Numbered from the stretch's first letter, positions 1 through 6,645 are shown. The stretch is 10,044 nucleotides of DNA from an uncultured Oscillospiraceae bacterium (GCA_944386965.1 CALXDE010000032.1:1-10044); one strand, 5' to 3'. Made by a program: numbers and translations. The notes: a model not told the origin generated them from the letters alone.

Positions 1-1159
1 TGCGGAATTCCCTGGCAGGCTCCAGCCACTGCATAGACAATGCGCCCCGCACCAATACCCCCAGCGTCCATGGTTGAAACCCAAACTTCCGGATCAAGGC
101 ATGAAGGAATTTCCCTTGCAGGGAGGAATGCTCATCGTCGCAGAGATCCAGATACTCCGTCACCAGCGGTGCCCACGGTTCTCCCTCCAACCCCAGAGCG
201 AACACAGCGAAAGAGCCGGGCATCGCACAGGCTTTATCCGCGAGATTTTGGTACCACTCAAACTCCCGCATAGCCAGACGAGCGTATCGCTCCATAGCCG
301 GATGCAGATTGGGGTGCTGCACCGCGCAGGCAAAGAGCTGATGGACACCCTTCTTGGGAAGGCCGGGAATGGGCAGGTAAATCTTCTCCGGCCCGCGAAA
401 CTCGATGGAGTAGCTGTGGGGGAACTCCGGCTGCTCCAGCACCGCGCACAGGTAGTCCAGGATTTCCCCATAGCACGCCTCGGTGGAGTCCCTGGCGGTG
501 ATGCGGATGGTGGCAAAGGCATCGTTGGCCGAGGCGGTCAGGTGCTTTGTTTTCCGCTTTTGGATATCAGGCGGCAATTTGCCGCTGCCGTTGGTTTTCA
601 GCTCCTTCACCATGTCGGGGCGGAGCTGGGAAACCAGGCCGAGAATGTGCTCGGTGGTGAGGGAGTCGTAGCTGGCCCCATATGCCGTATAGCAGACCGC
701 CACATAGCAGGCAAAGCGCAGCAGGCTCTCGTCCACATCCTCCGGCCGCAGCTCGGGCCATACGGTACAGGGAGGAAAGGCCGAAAAGTAGTCCTCCTTC
801 TCTCCGACCTCAAAATATCGCTCCTGTACTTGCTTTTCGATGTACTGCCGCAGTGTGTGATCGATCTCCTTCCAGCCCACCAGCCGCCGCAGGGCATCGC
901 AGAAGGCGGCCGCGTCCTCATAGGGGAATCCCTTCAATGGCAGTTTGGACAGATACCGCTCCAGCAGCTGACTGGTGAGAAAGGGCGTCCCGTTGTGGTT
1001 CCGCACCACCGTCGGATAGGCGGAGTGGTTCTCCCGGGCTGTCCCGTCCAGAATGTCCTGAATGCAGGCATCCGCCTCCGCCAGCACTTCAGGGGAGGTG
1101 TCCGGCTTGTGGATCAGGTAATAACGGCCATGTACGCCGTCGCGCTTTGGCAGATTCAT
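1..1159 (-). CDS. Uncharacterised protein, 3'-truncated by the window edge
   Basis: An open frame of 386 codons starts at ATG 1159 and runs to position 2 without a stop, so the C-terminus lies outside the window. The start is supported by a good ribosome binding site (AAAGGAGAG, about 7 bases upstream). The protein looks soluble: I see no signal peptide or membrane helix. Conserved-looking stretches include SYSIEFRGPEKIYLPIPG (roughly residues 250-270), and EFEWYQNLADKACAMPGSFA followed by DLCDDEHSSLQGKF (roughly 300-350). These are rich in aromatic and acidic residues but match no catalytic motif I can name. They faintly recall an uncharacterised Firmicutes domain family (perhaps DUF6138), but this is from memory and unverified. 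Codon use is GC-rich like the neighbours. The gene is separated from tsf by a terminator, and its own leader has an attenuator-like hairpin, so it is probably regulated on its own. Function unknown; that it is a real gene is well supported. Confidence 0.8.
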   Translation of the reverse strand, partial: MNLPKRDGVHGRYYLIHKPDTSPEVLAEADACIQDILDGTARENHSAYPTVVRNHNGTPFLTSQLLERYLSKLPLKGFPYEDAAAFCDALRRLVGWKEIDHTLRQYIEKQVQERYFEVGEKEDYFSAFPPCTVWPELRPEDVDESLLRFACYVAVCYTAYGASYDSLTTEHILGLVSQLRPDMVKELKTNGSGKLPPDIQKRKTKHLTASANDAFATIRITARDSTEACYGEILDYLCAVLEQPEFPHSYSIEFRGPEKIYLPIPGLPKKGVHQLFACAVQHPNLHPAMERYARLAMREFEWYQNLADKACAMPGSFAVFALGLEGEPWAPLVTEYLDLCDDEHSSLQGKFLHALIRKFGFQPWTLGVLVRGALSMQWLEPAREFR

Positions 1160-1173
1160 GGTCAGCTCTCCTT

Positions 1174-1350
1174 TCAGCAGATCAAAAAGCGCCCCGCGCC
1201 CATTGTCCTACAGACGAATGGGCGCAGGGCGCGAAAAGGCCGCAAGGAATTGCCACATCCTTTTGCGGATGTAGATTCTTCTGCAATCATTGCTTTTTCT
1301 CTCCATTTTAACTGGGCGGCGATGGACCACCCATATTGCCTGTGCATCAT
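1174..1350 (-). CDS. Candidate 58-codon leader ORF overlapping the attenuator
   Basis: A small open frame begins at tandem ATG codons (1350 and 1347) behind an AAAGAGG sequence and ends in TGA at 1174-1176, only 14 bases before the ATG of the downstream gene. The predicted peptide begins MMHRQYGWSIAAQLKWREKA and ends GAGRFLIC. It is basic, with no domain I recognise. Its reading frame passes through the whole terminator-like hairpin at 1184-1232, so a translating ribosome would unfold that hairpin. That would fit a leader peptide coupling translation to read-through, but this is inference. It could also be a chance open frame in a GC-rich leader; a second, shorter frame (MERKSNDC..., stop TAG at 1208-1210) also ends inside the hairpin loop. 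Confidence 0.3.
   Translation of the reverse strand: MMHRQYGWSIAAQLKWREKAMIAEESTSAKGCGNSLRPFRALRPFVCRTMGAGRFLIC
1184..1232 (-). terminator. Terminator-like hairpin in the leader of the unknown gene (attenuator candidate)
   Basis: Read on the minus strand, GCGCCCTGCGCCCATT (1232-1217) pairs with AATGGGCGCGGGGCGC (1204-1189) with one mismatch, around a 12-base loop. Five T residues follow at once (1188-1184). This is a textbook intrinsic terminator, but it sits inside the 5' leader, ending 24 bases before the gene's ATG, so it should act as an attenuator rather than as an end of transcription. I did not recognise any riboswitch or T-box consensus in the leader. Confidence 0.7.
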
Positions 1351-1397
1351 GGACCTCTTTCCATGCAGAGCATTTCATCGGCGTTGGTGTTCTGGTA

Positions 1398-1426
1398 ATT
1401 ATATCATACTCCCCAGAAGATGTGGA
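1398..1426 (-). promoter_or_regulatory. Extended -10 sigma-A promoter for the unknown gene
   Basis: On the minus strand there is a perfect TATAAT (1403-1398) preceded by TGA, giving an extended -10 (TGATATAAT). Seventeen bases upstream is TCCACA (1426-1421), a 4/6 match to TTGACA. The predicted leader would be about 230 bases long. A perfect 14-base palindrome (CAAAATCGATTTTG, 1432-1445) lies 5 bases beyond the -35 and could be an operator. Confidence 0.6.
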
Positions 1427-1532
1427 GAGGCCAAAATCGATTTTGTCCGTCAACTTCCCTCAACGCATTTTCTCAAAAAAGCTCAAAAAGCGATTCTTCT
1501 CTCAAAACAGGACTCCAAATCGAATTCAAAAT

Positions 1533-1569
1533 AAAAAAAGAGTCCGGGGAAACGAATTTCCTCGGACTC
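1533..1569 (-). terminator. Intrinsic terminator of the rpsB-tsf operon
   Basis: On the minus strand GAGTCCGAGGAAA pairs with TTTCCCCGGACTC (one G-T pair) around a short ATTCG-like loop, followed by seven T residues (1539-1533). It lies about 50 bases after the tsf stop codon and ends the operon before pyrH or frr, the genes that often follow tsf in other bacteria. The rest of 1427-1532 is AT-rich and shows no gene. Confidence 0.9.
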
Positions 1570-1620
1570 TTCTGCATGTTAAAATTCAAGGACGATGTGC
1601 TTGTTTTGCGGGGGACAAGC

Positions 1621-2541
1621 TCAGCCCTGGCCGCCCACCATGGAGGCGATCTCAGCGGCGAAGTTCTCCTGCTTCTTCTCGATGCCCTCGCCCTTCTCAA
1701 AGCGGACAGCGTTCTTGAACGCAACGGTACCGCCCAGAGCCTTGGCGGAAGACTCGATATACTTCTCCACGCTCATGGAGTTGTCCTTCACGAACTCCTG
1801 CTGCAGCAGGCAGTTCTCCGCGTAGAACTTGTTGAGCTTGCCAGTGACGATGTTCTCCTTGACCTTGTCGGGCTTGCCGGCCATCTTGGGATCGTTGGCC
1901 ATCTGGGCCAGCATGATCTTCTTCTCCTCGTCCAGCACATCCTGGGTCACCTGGCTCTTGTCCCAGAAGCGGGGGTTGAGGGCGGCGATCTGCATGGCAA
2001 CATCCTTGCCGATGGCGGTGGCGTCAATACCGCCGGTGACCTCCAGGTTCACCAGCACGCCGATCTTGCCGCCGGCGTGGACATAGGGCACGCTGACGCC
2101 CTCGGTATAGAAGGCAAAGCGGCGAACCTTGATATTCTCGCCGATGACCAGGACCATCTCCTGCTGCTGCTGCAGGACAGTCAGGTCGGTGCCATTGTAC
2201 TTGCAGGCCATCAGGGCATCCAGATCAGCGGGCTTGTTGGCAGCCACGGTGGCGGCCACGCCCTTGACAAAGTCAACAAACTTCTCATTCTTGCCCACGA
2301 AGTCGGTTTCGGCGTTGACCTCCACCACAACGCCCACCCCGTCGATCACGGCGGCGTAAGCCATACCCTCGGCGGCGATGCGGCCGGCCTTCTTGGCGGA
2401 AGCGGCCAGACCCTTCTCCCGCAGGATCTCCACAGCCTTGTCGATATTGCCGTCGGCCTCGGTAAGGGCCTTCTTGCAGTCCATCATACCCACGCCGGTC
2501 ATCTCGCGCAGGTTCTTTACATCAGCAGCAGTAAAAGCCAT
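1621..2541 (-). CDS. tsf: Translation elongation factor Ts (EF-Ts)
   Basis: The product is a 306-residue EF-Ts, the cytoplasmic nucleotide exchange factor that releases GDP from EF-Tu so that it can be reloaded with GTP. The N-terminal UBA-like domain is clear (AADVKNLREMTGVGMMDCKK, about residues 5-24), followed by the EF-Tu contact motif TDFVGKNEKF at residues 79-88. The usual family form is TDFVAKN or TDFVSKN, so the glycine is a mild variant. The rest is the two-subdomain core, at the normal length for the long bacterial form. I chose ATG 2541 because GGAGG lies 9 bases upstream; a TTG at 2550 would abut the binding site. It lies 95 bases downstream of rpsB on the same strand, the near-universal rpsB-tsf arrangement, and is followed by a strong terminator. 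Confidence 0.97.
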   Translation of the reverse strand: MAFTAADVKNLREMTGVGMMDCKKALTEADGNIDKAVEILREKGLAASAKKAGRIAAEGMAYAAVIDGVGVVVEVNAETDFVGKNEKFVDFVKGVAATVAANKPADLDALMACKYNGTDLTVLQQQQEMVLVIGENIKVRRFAFYTEGVSVPYVHAGGKIGVLVNLEVTGGIDATAIGKDVAMQIAALNPRFWDKSQVTQDVLDEEKKIMLAQMANDPKMAGKPDKVKENIVTGKLNKFYAENCLLQQEFVKDNSMSVEKYIESSAKALGGTVAFKNAVRFEKGEGIEKKQENFAAEIASMVGGQG

Positions 2542-2590
2542 AAGGAACAACCTCCAATAAGTTATAGTATCTTTTCAGCACAAGAACGAT

Positions 2591-2611
2591 GGGGCGGGAC
2601 CTGCCCGCCCC
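2591..2611 (-). other. GC-rich hairpin in the rpsB-tsf intergenic region
   Basis: The 95-base gap between rpsB and tsf holds a perfect 8-bp hairpin, GGGGCGGG with CCCGCCCC around a 5-base loop. No T run follows on the minus strand (ATCGTTCTTGTG), so it is not a canonical terminator. It may act as a partial attenuator or an mRNA processing or stability element that sets the ratio of S2 to EF-Ts. A TATAAC lies before tsf but has no good -35, so I do not call an internal promoter. Confidence 0.55.
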
Positions 2612-2636
2612 ATAGGGTTTACCGACGCATGGGAAT

Positions 2637-3377
2637 TTACTCGGCAGCGGACTCCTCAGCGGCCTCCGCCTCGGCGGCCTCGGCGATCTGCTCACCCTGC
2701 TTGCCCTCCAGCATGGCGTTGGCCATGATAGAGGCAATGAGCTTGATGGCGCGGATAGCGTCGTCGTTGCCGGGGATGGGGTAATCGATCTCGTCGGGAT
2801 CGCAGTTGGTATCGGCGATGGCCACCACGGGGATGCCCAGCTTGTGGGCCTCGGCAATGGCGTTGCGCTCCTTGCGGGTGTCCACAATGAACAGCGCACC
2901 GGGCAGCTTCTTCATTTCCTTCACGCCGCCCAGGTACTTCTCCAGCTTCTCAATCTCGCCCATGTGCTTGATGACTTCCTTCTTGGGCAGCATGTCGAAG
3001 GTGCCGTCCTCCTGCATGCGCTTGAGCTGGTTGAGGCGGTCGATCCGAGTGCGCATGGTCTTGAAGTTGGTCATCATGCCGCCCAGCCACCGGGCGTTGA
3101 CATAGAACATGTTGCAGCGCAGGGCCTCATCCTTGATGGCCTCCTGGGCCTGCTTCTTGGTGCCCACAAACAGCAGGGACTGACCATTCTCCGCCAGCTC
3201 GCGGACGAAGTTATAGGCCTCCTCCAGCTTTCTGACAGTCTTCTGCAGGTCGATGATATAGATGCCGTTGCGCTCGGTGTAGATATAGGGCGCCATCTTG
3301 GGGTTCCAGCGGCGGGTCTGGTGACCGAAGTGGACACCGGCTTCCAGCAGCTGCTTCATGGATACGACGTTTGCCAT
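2637..3377 (-). CDS. rpsB: 30S ribosomal protein S2
   Basis: The product is a 246-residue ribosomal protein S2, a late-assembling component of the small subunit that helps place S1 (where present) and mRNA. The family's signature regions are intact: [20 protein letters not shown] near the N-terminus (residues 5-24), [12 protein letters not shown] (about 70-81), [12 protein letters not shown] (about 94-105), [16 protein letters not shown] (about 159-174) and [19 protein letters not shown] near the C-terminus. The tail after about residue 228 is an Ala/Glu-rich acidic extension ([15 protein letters not shown]), variable in the family. A GGAGG lies 12 bases before ATG 3377, slightly long. It is the first gene of the rpsB-tsf operon, has its own strong sigma-A promoter with an AT-rich upstream block, and has a structured leader that could take part in autogenous control, which is known for S2 in other bacteria. 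Confidence 0.98.
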   Translation of the reverse strand: MANVVSMKQLLEAGVHFGHQTRRWNPKMAPYIYTERNGIYIIDLQKTVRKLEEAYNFVRELAENGQSLLFVGTKKQAQEAIKDEALRCNMFYVNARWLGGMMTNFKTMRTRIDRLNQLKRMQEDGTFDMLPKKEVIKHMGEIEKLEKYLGGVKEMKKLPGALFIVDTRKERNAIAEAHKLGIPVVAIADTNCDPDEIDYPIPGNDDAIRAIKLIASIMANAMLEGKQGEQIAEAAEAEAAEESAAE

Positions 3378-3486
3378 GGTACTTCAATTCCTCCAATAAA
3401 TTTAGTTTGACCCTCCGAAGCCTTCGCTTTCCGGCCAACTCTCCCCCGGAGAGCACCGACCGGGAATCCGGCTCCGTGCGGAATGC
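3378..3486 (-). promoter_or_regulatory. Structured 5' leader of rpsB
   Basis: Between the predicted start of transcription and the rpsB ATG lie about 109 bases. Read on the minus strand, they contain a two-part stem at 3463-3431: CCGGTC pairs with GGCCGG, enclosing CTCTCC paired with GGAGAG. A small CGAA/TTCG hairpin follows just before the ribosome binding site. Such a leader could bind S2, but I cannot match it to a described S2 leader family. Confidence 0.4.
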
Positions 3487-3492
3487 TGAACT

Positions 3493-3521
3493 ATAATACC
3501 ACAAGGAACCGGAAATTGCAA
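3493..3521 (-). promoter_or_regulatory. Sigma-A promoter of rpsB-tsf
   Basis: On the minus strand TTGCAA (3521-3516) and TATTAT (3498-3493) are separated by exactly 17 bases. The 35 bases upstream (3522-3556) are almost pure A/T in an otherwise GC-rich region, which fits an UP element at a strong ribosomal protein promoter. Further upstream, 3557-3675 is GC-rich spacer with a 12-base palindrome (CCCCGCGCGGGG, 3574-3585) and no gene. Confidence 0.85.
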
Positions 3522-3675
3522 GATGAATTTCATTGAAAATTTGACATTTTTCAAAGTTTCGGCCGATTTCCCTCCCCGCGCGGGGTCCTCCGGTTTCAAC
3601 GCCTGCGGCGCCATCCGTCGCGGCCCGGCTCTCTGGCGTGTCTGTCCCCCCTGGCCCCAGGCGGCGAACCGCGTG

Positions 3676-3742
3676 AAGAAAAAAGAGCCACCCCCTCTGA
3701 TTCCGACAGAAGCCCCTGCCGGAATCAAAGGAAATGGCCCTT
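3676..3742 (-). terminator. Intrinsic terminator after the YlmC/YmxH-type gene
   Basis: On the minus strand a long stem forms from AGGGCCA with TGGCTCT (outer), TGATTCCG with CGGAATCA (inner) and CAG with CTG at the tip. It ends in TTTTTTCTT (3684-3676). It lies about 50 bases beyond the stop of the YlmC/YmxH-type gene and insulates it from the rpsB promoter. Confidence 0.85.
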
Positions 3743-3792
3743 GGTTGTTTTGGAATGTTTTCCGCGGTCCTGTCCCCCATGGGATAGGGCAA

Positions 3793-4080
3793 TCAAAACC
3801 AGCGCCGGTTCTTTTTCCGGGGATAGGGCTCCCGGCGCTGAAAGGACTTCTCAATGAGGACGATGTCGTCCCCAATCTGTCTGATGCAGTCCCAGGGGAC
3901 GTAGTAGTCCTCCCCCCTGCCGAACAACCCGAAAAAGCGGCAGGGGCCCGGCACGATCAGGGCCGCCACCTGCCCCTCCGGCAGCTTGATCTCCACGTCT
4001 CCCACATAGCCCAGGCGGCATCCGTCGTTGACGTTGATGACTTCCTTATAGCGCAGCTCCACCATCCTGCACTGCTGCAT
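3793..4080 (-). CDS. YlmC/YmxH-family sporulation protein (PRC-barrel fold)
   Basis: The product is a small 95-residue protein of the YlmC/YmxH family, found in endospore formers and predicted to have a PRC-barrel-like beta fold; its biochemical role is not established. Family features are the N-terminal VELRYKEVINVNDGCRLGYV, then VGDVEIKLPEGQVAALIVPG, then the FFGLFGR block and YYVPWDCIRQIGDDIVLIE. The C-terminus is basic (RREPYPRKKNRRWF). I chose ATG 4080 (MQQCRMVE...) because AAGGGGGG lies about 8 bases upstream; a GTG at 4089 and an ATG at 4086 overlap the binding site. It lies 69 bases downstream of glyA on the same strand, so it could be co-transcribed or use a sporulation promoter of its own. 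In Bacillus, ylmC lies downstream of sigG; here the gene is 1.6 kb from sigG, across glyA and on the other strand. Confidence 0.88.
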   Translation of the reverse strand: MQQCRMVELRYKEVINVNDGCRLGYVGDVEIKLPEGQVAALIVPGPCRFFGLFGRGEDYYVPWDCIRQIGDDIVLIEKSFQRREPYPRKKNRRWF

Positions 4081-4101
4081 CCCCATCACCCCCCTTGTTT
4101 C

Positions 4102-4131
4102 AGGGTATGCCGGGGGCTGGATGTCCTATGA
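4102..4131 (-). promoter_or_regulatory. Possible sigma-E-like promoter before the YlmC/YmxH-type gene
   Basis: On the minus strand CATACCCT (4109-4102) is one base from the sigma-E -10 consensus CATACAnT, with TCATAGG (4131-4125) as a weak -35, 15 bases away. The predicted transcript would start at about 4095, directly before the AAGGGGGG binding site. The -35 is poor, so this is a weak call. Confidence 0.2.
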
Positions 4132-4149
4132 CGCCGCGGCGCCGATTTC

Positions 4150-5400
4150 TCAATCCTTGTCTCGATAGAGCGGGTAGCGCCGCGTCAGCTCCTGTACCCT
4201 GCCCTGGACATAGGCCCGGTTCCCCTCGGCGTCCGACACCATCCGGGCGATACAGTCGGCGATGACATCCATGTCCGCCGGCTGCATGCTCCGAGCGGAC
4301 ACCGCCGCCGTCCCCAGCCGGATGCCGCTGGTCACATTGGGGGAGACGGGATCGTTGGGGATGGCGTTCTTGTTACAGGTGATCCCGGCGCTGTCCAGCA
4401 GCTTCTCGCAGTCCCGACCGGTGATGCCCTTATTGCGAAGATCTACCAGCATCAGATGGTTGTCCGTACCGCCGGAAAACAGGGTGAAGCCCCGGTCCAT
4501 CAGCCCCTTGGCCAGGGCCTTGCAGTTGTCCAGGATCAGCTGCTGGTACGCCTTGAAGTCCGGCGAGAGGACCTCCTTGAACGCCACAGCCTTGGCGGCG
4601 ACGGCGTGCATCAGCGGACCGCCCTGGATGCCGGGAAACACGGCGCGGTTGAGCTTGTGCTCCTTGGCGAATTCTGCGCTGGAGAGGATCAATCCGCCCC
4701 GTGGGCCCCGGAGCGTCTTGTGGGTTGTGGACGTGGTGACATGGGCATAGGGGATGGGACTCATGTGGAGCCCCGCGGCCACCAGGCCCGCGATGTGGGC
4801 GATATCCGCCATGAGATAGGCCCCGCACTTGTCGGCGATCTCCCGGAAGCGCTTGAAATCAATGGCCCGGGGATAGGCGCTGGCCCCGGCGATGATCAGG
4901 CGTGGCTTGCAGTCCATGGCAAGGCGCTCCACCGCATCGTAGTCGATATAGCCCTGGTCATTGACACCATAGGGAACAATGTGATAGACAAGTCCGGAGA
5001 AGTTGACGGGGCTGCCGTGGCTCAGGTGTCCGCCGTGGGCCAGGTTCATCCCCAGAATCGTATCGCCGGGCCGGCACAGCGCCAGCTCCACCGCCGTGTT
5101 GGCCTGGGTGCCGCTGTGGGGCTGAACGTTGGCATAGGTGCAGCCGAAGATCTGCTTGGCCCGCTCAATGGCAATCGTCTCAATCACATCCACGAACTCG
5201 CAGCCGCCATAGTAGCGGTGTCCGGGATACCCCTCGGCGTACTTGTTGGTCAAGGGGGTGCCCATGGCGGACATCACCGGGATGCTGGCGAAGTTTTCCG
5301 AGGCAATGAGCTCAATGCGTGTCTCCTGCCGGTTCATCTCCGCCTGAATGGCGTCTGCGATCTCCGGGTCCACCTGGTGAACGACATCAATAGAATACAT
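4150..5400 (-). CDS. glyA: Serine hydroxymethyltransferase
   Basis: The product is a 416-residue cytoplasmic PLP enzyme that interconverts serine and glycine while charging tetrahydrofolate with a one-carbon unit (5,10-methylene-THF). The fold-type I landmarks are present: [10 protein letters not shown] near residues 30-39, the [15 protein letters not shown] tetrahydrofolate and PLP loop (52-66), SGTQAN (96-101), H125 for ring stacking, D199 and H202 in [10 protein letters not shown], and the PLP lysine K228 in [14 protein letters not shown]. Length is normal for bacteria (about 415). ATG 5400 has AGAGGAA about 7 bases upstream. It is divergent from sigG, with a 307-base region between them, and is followed 69 bases later by the YlmC/YmxH-type gene. 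I see no glycine or tetrahydrofolate riboswitch in its short leader, only a GCGGCC/GGCCGC hairpin at 5430-5445. Confidence 0.98.
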   Translation of the reverse strand: MYSIDVVHQVDPEIADAIQAEMNRQETRIELIASENFASIPVMSAMGTPLTNKYAEGYPGHRYYGGCEFVDVIETIAIERAKQIFGCTYANVQPHSGTQANTAVELALCRPGDTILGMNLAHGGHLSHGSPVNFSGLVYHIVPYGVNDQGYIDYDAVERLAMDCKPRLIIAGASAYPRAIDFKRFREIADKCGAYLMADIAHIAGLVAAGLHMSPIPYAHVTTSTTHKTLRGPRGGLILSSAEFAKEHKLNRAVFPGIQGGPLMHAVAAKAVAFKEVLSPDFKAYQQLILDNCKALAKGLMDRGFTLFSGGTDNHLMLVDLRNKGITGRDCEKLLDSAGITCNKNAIPNDPVSPNVTSGIRLGTAAVSARSMQPADMDVIADCIARMVSDAEGNRAYVQGRVQELTRRYPLYRDKD

Positions 5401-5468
5401 CGCTTTTCCTCTTTCTGTTTTTTCTGCGTGCGGCCCATTGGCCGCGGGTTTGCCGCAATATGTATCTA

Positions 5469-5497
5469 TTTATACCATATTCCATCCAAATTTCCAC
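5469..5497 (-). promoter_or_regulatory. Candidate glyA promoter
   Basis: On the minus strand TATAAA (5474-5469) is a plausible -10, but the sequence 17 bases upstream (GTGGAA, 5497-5492) is a poor -35. That poor -35 overlaps an 11-base inverted repeat (TTCCA-G-TGGAA, 5492-5502), which might be an operator for an activator or repressor. The remaining 5503-5648 holds a small GAGAC/GTCTC hairpin near 5580-5593 and no gene. Confidence 0.35.
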
Positions 5498-5648
5498 TGG
5501 AAGTTTTGTACTAAAAAGCGAAGGGCTCCCTCTCTCCTCTTCCTATTATGCACAAACGTCCGTGTATAGAGGACTCTTTTGAGACTTTTGTCTCTCCAGG
5601 ATATATGCCGGCGCTGCGGCGGACGACAAAACCTCCCTTTTTGCCGCC

Positions 5649-5678
5649 GTATATTCGCTCTCCGGCACGGAAATACTT
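5649..5678 (+). promoter_or_regulatory. Sigma-F-type forespore promoter of sigG
   Basis: GTATA (5649-5653) and GGAAATACTT (5669-5678) are separated by exactly 15 bases. Both match the Bacillus sigma-F consensus (GywTA, N15, GgnrAnAnTw) at every specified position. Transcription would start near 5684, about 24 bases before the ATG and just before AAAAAGGAG. In Bacillus, sigG is first transcribed by sigma-F and then by sigma-G itself, so this fits the gene's expected control in the forespore. Confidence 0.7.
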
Positions 5679-5707
5679 CTCACAGCAACAAAAAGGAGAT
5701 GGCACGC

Positions 5708-6478
5708 ATGTTGGGTAAGGTGGAGATCTGCGGGGTAAACACCGCCAAGCTGAAGGTGCTGAGCAACGAGGAGACGCTGGCGCTGCTGCGGCGGAGCAAG
5801 GCGGGCGATATGGAGGCCCGGGAGAAACTGATCAACGGCAACCTCCGCCTGGTGCTCTCCGTCATCCAGAAGTTCATGGGCCGGGGCGAAAACCCAGACG
5901 ACCTGTTCCAGGTGGGATGTGTGGGACTCATCAAGGCCATCGACGGCTTTGATCTCAATCAGCCGGTCCGGTTCTCCACCTATGGCGTTCCCATGATCAT
6001 CGGAGAGATCCGCCGGTATCTCCGGGACAACAGCAGCATCCGGGTCAGCCGCAGCATGCGGGACACCGCCTACAAGGTCATGCAGACCCGGGAGAGGTGG
6101 ATGGCGGAGCACCAGCGGGAACCCACGGTGGAACAGATCGCCCAGGTCCTTGGCATCCCCCGGGAGGAGGTTGTTCTGGCCATGGACGCCATTGTGGAGC
6201 CGGTGAGTCTTTACGAGCCCATCTACGAACAAGCCGGAGACACCATCTGCGTCATGGACCAGGTCAGCGACAGCCGCAACACGGATGAGAACTGGCTGGA
6301 GCGCATCGCGCTGAAGGAAGCGGTGAAGCGGCTGGGGAAGCGGGAGCGCCGCATCCTGGCCCTGCGCTTCTATGAGGGAAAAACGCAGATGGAGGTGTCC
6401 AACGAAGTAGGCATCAGTCAGGCCCAGGTGAGCCGGCTGGAGAAGAACGCCCTCAACACCATCCGGAAGAATCTCTGA
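5708..6478 (+). CDS. sigG: Sporulation sigma factor G (forespore, late)
   Basis: The product is a 256-residue sigma-70 family factor matching SigG, the late forespore RNA polymerase sigma subunit. The N-terminus carries the SigG-typical KVEICGVNTAKLKVL (residues 4-18). Region 2 covers AREKLINGNLRLVLSVIQKF, DDLFQVGCVGLIKAIDGFD and FSTYGVPMIIGEIRRYLRDN (about 37-108), and region 3 follows with IRVSRSMRDTAYK. Region 4.2 is GKTQMEVSNEVGISQAQVSR (about 224-243), with the SigG-like ISQAQVSRLEK helix. ATG 5708 is 9 bases after GGAG; an ATG at 5699 overlaps it. The length equals the usual 255-260. It is not preceded by spoIIGA-sigE, as it would be in Bacillus; it stands alone beside divergent glyA and depends on a sigma-F-type promoter. 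Confidence 0.96.
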   Translation: MLGKVEICGVNTAKLKVLSNEETLALLRRSKAGDMEAREKLINGNLRLVLSVIQKFMGRGENPDDLFQVGCVGLIKAIDGFDLNQPVRFSTYGVPMIIGEIRRYLRDNSSIRVSRSMRDTAYKVMQTRERWMAEHQREPTVEQIAQVLGIPREEVVLAMDAIVEPVSLYEPIYEQAGDTICVMDQVSDSRNTDENWLERIALKEAVKRLGKRERRILALRFYEGKTQMEVSNEVGISQAQVSRLEKNALNTIRKNL

Positions 6479-6527
6479 CCGCCGCTGGCCGGATGCATTC
6501 CCGCCGAGGATGTCAAATCACGGGGCA

Positions 6528-6564
6528 CCCGGCGGACACATCGGTGTGTCCGCCGGGAATTTCT
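6528..6564 (+). terminator. Strong hairpin after sigG, probable weak-tail terminator
   Basis: Fifty bases after the sigG stop, a perfect 13-bp stem (CCCGGCGGACACA with TGTGTCCGCCGGG, loop TCGG) is followed only by AATTTCT. The stem is very stable, but the T tract is poor, so it may terminate with help or act as a 3' stability element. It lies between sigG and the separate glnS promoter. Confidence 0.5.
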
Positions 6565-6616
6565 CCGCGGTGGGCGGCGTCCGGCGGAAGGCGCTGGGAA
6601 AAATCCGCGCAGCCCC

Positions 6617-6645
6617 TTGCGTTTTCTATTGTCATTCTGTATAAT
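6617..6645 (+). promoter_or_regulatory. Sigma-A promoter of glnS
   Basis: A perfect TATAAT (6640-6645) lies 17 bases after TTGCGT (6617-6622), a 3/6 match to TTGACA. The leader to the ATG is about 43 bases, and AGGGAGTG provides the ribosome binding site. A small CCGATTTTCGG hairpin lies at 6653-6664. Confidence 0.65.

Noticed and set aside
1160..1397. T-box or known riboswitch in the leader of the unknown gene
   Set aside because: A GGGTGG string and a terminator-like hairpin are present, but the T-box sequence and the conserved cores of the glycine, tetrahydrofolate, lysine, cyclic-di-GMP, ykkC and ZTP riboswitches are not visible.
74..1534. A 486-codon open frame on the plus strand
   Set aside because: It lies opposite the unknown minus-strand gene, has no ribosome binding site, and its translation is low-complexity and unlike any protein family. 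It arises from GC-rich codon bias on the other strand. The same holds for long plus-strand frames over tsf (1420-2784), rpsB (2844-3410), glyA (4456-5514) and the HAD gene (8785-9510).
2542..2550. TTG start for tsf at 2550
   Set aside because: It directly abuts GGAGG, with no spacing. The ATG at 2541 has normal spacing and gives the standard EF-Ts N-terminus.
5401..5474. Glycine or folate riboswitch before glyA
   Set aside because: The leader is only about 70 bases and shows one small hairpin, too short and without the conserved core.
5579..5707. N-terminal extension of SigG to a start at 5579
   Set aside because: The extension would cover the sigma-F-type promoter and the ribosome binding site, and SigG proteins start close to KVEICGV.
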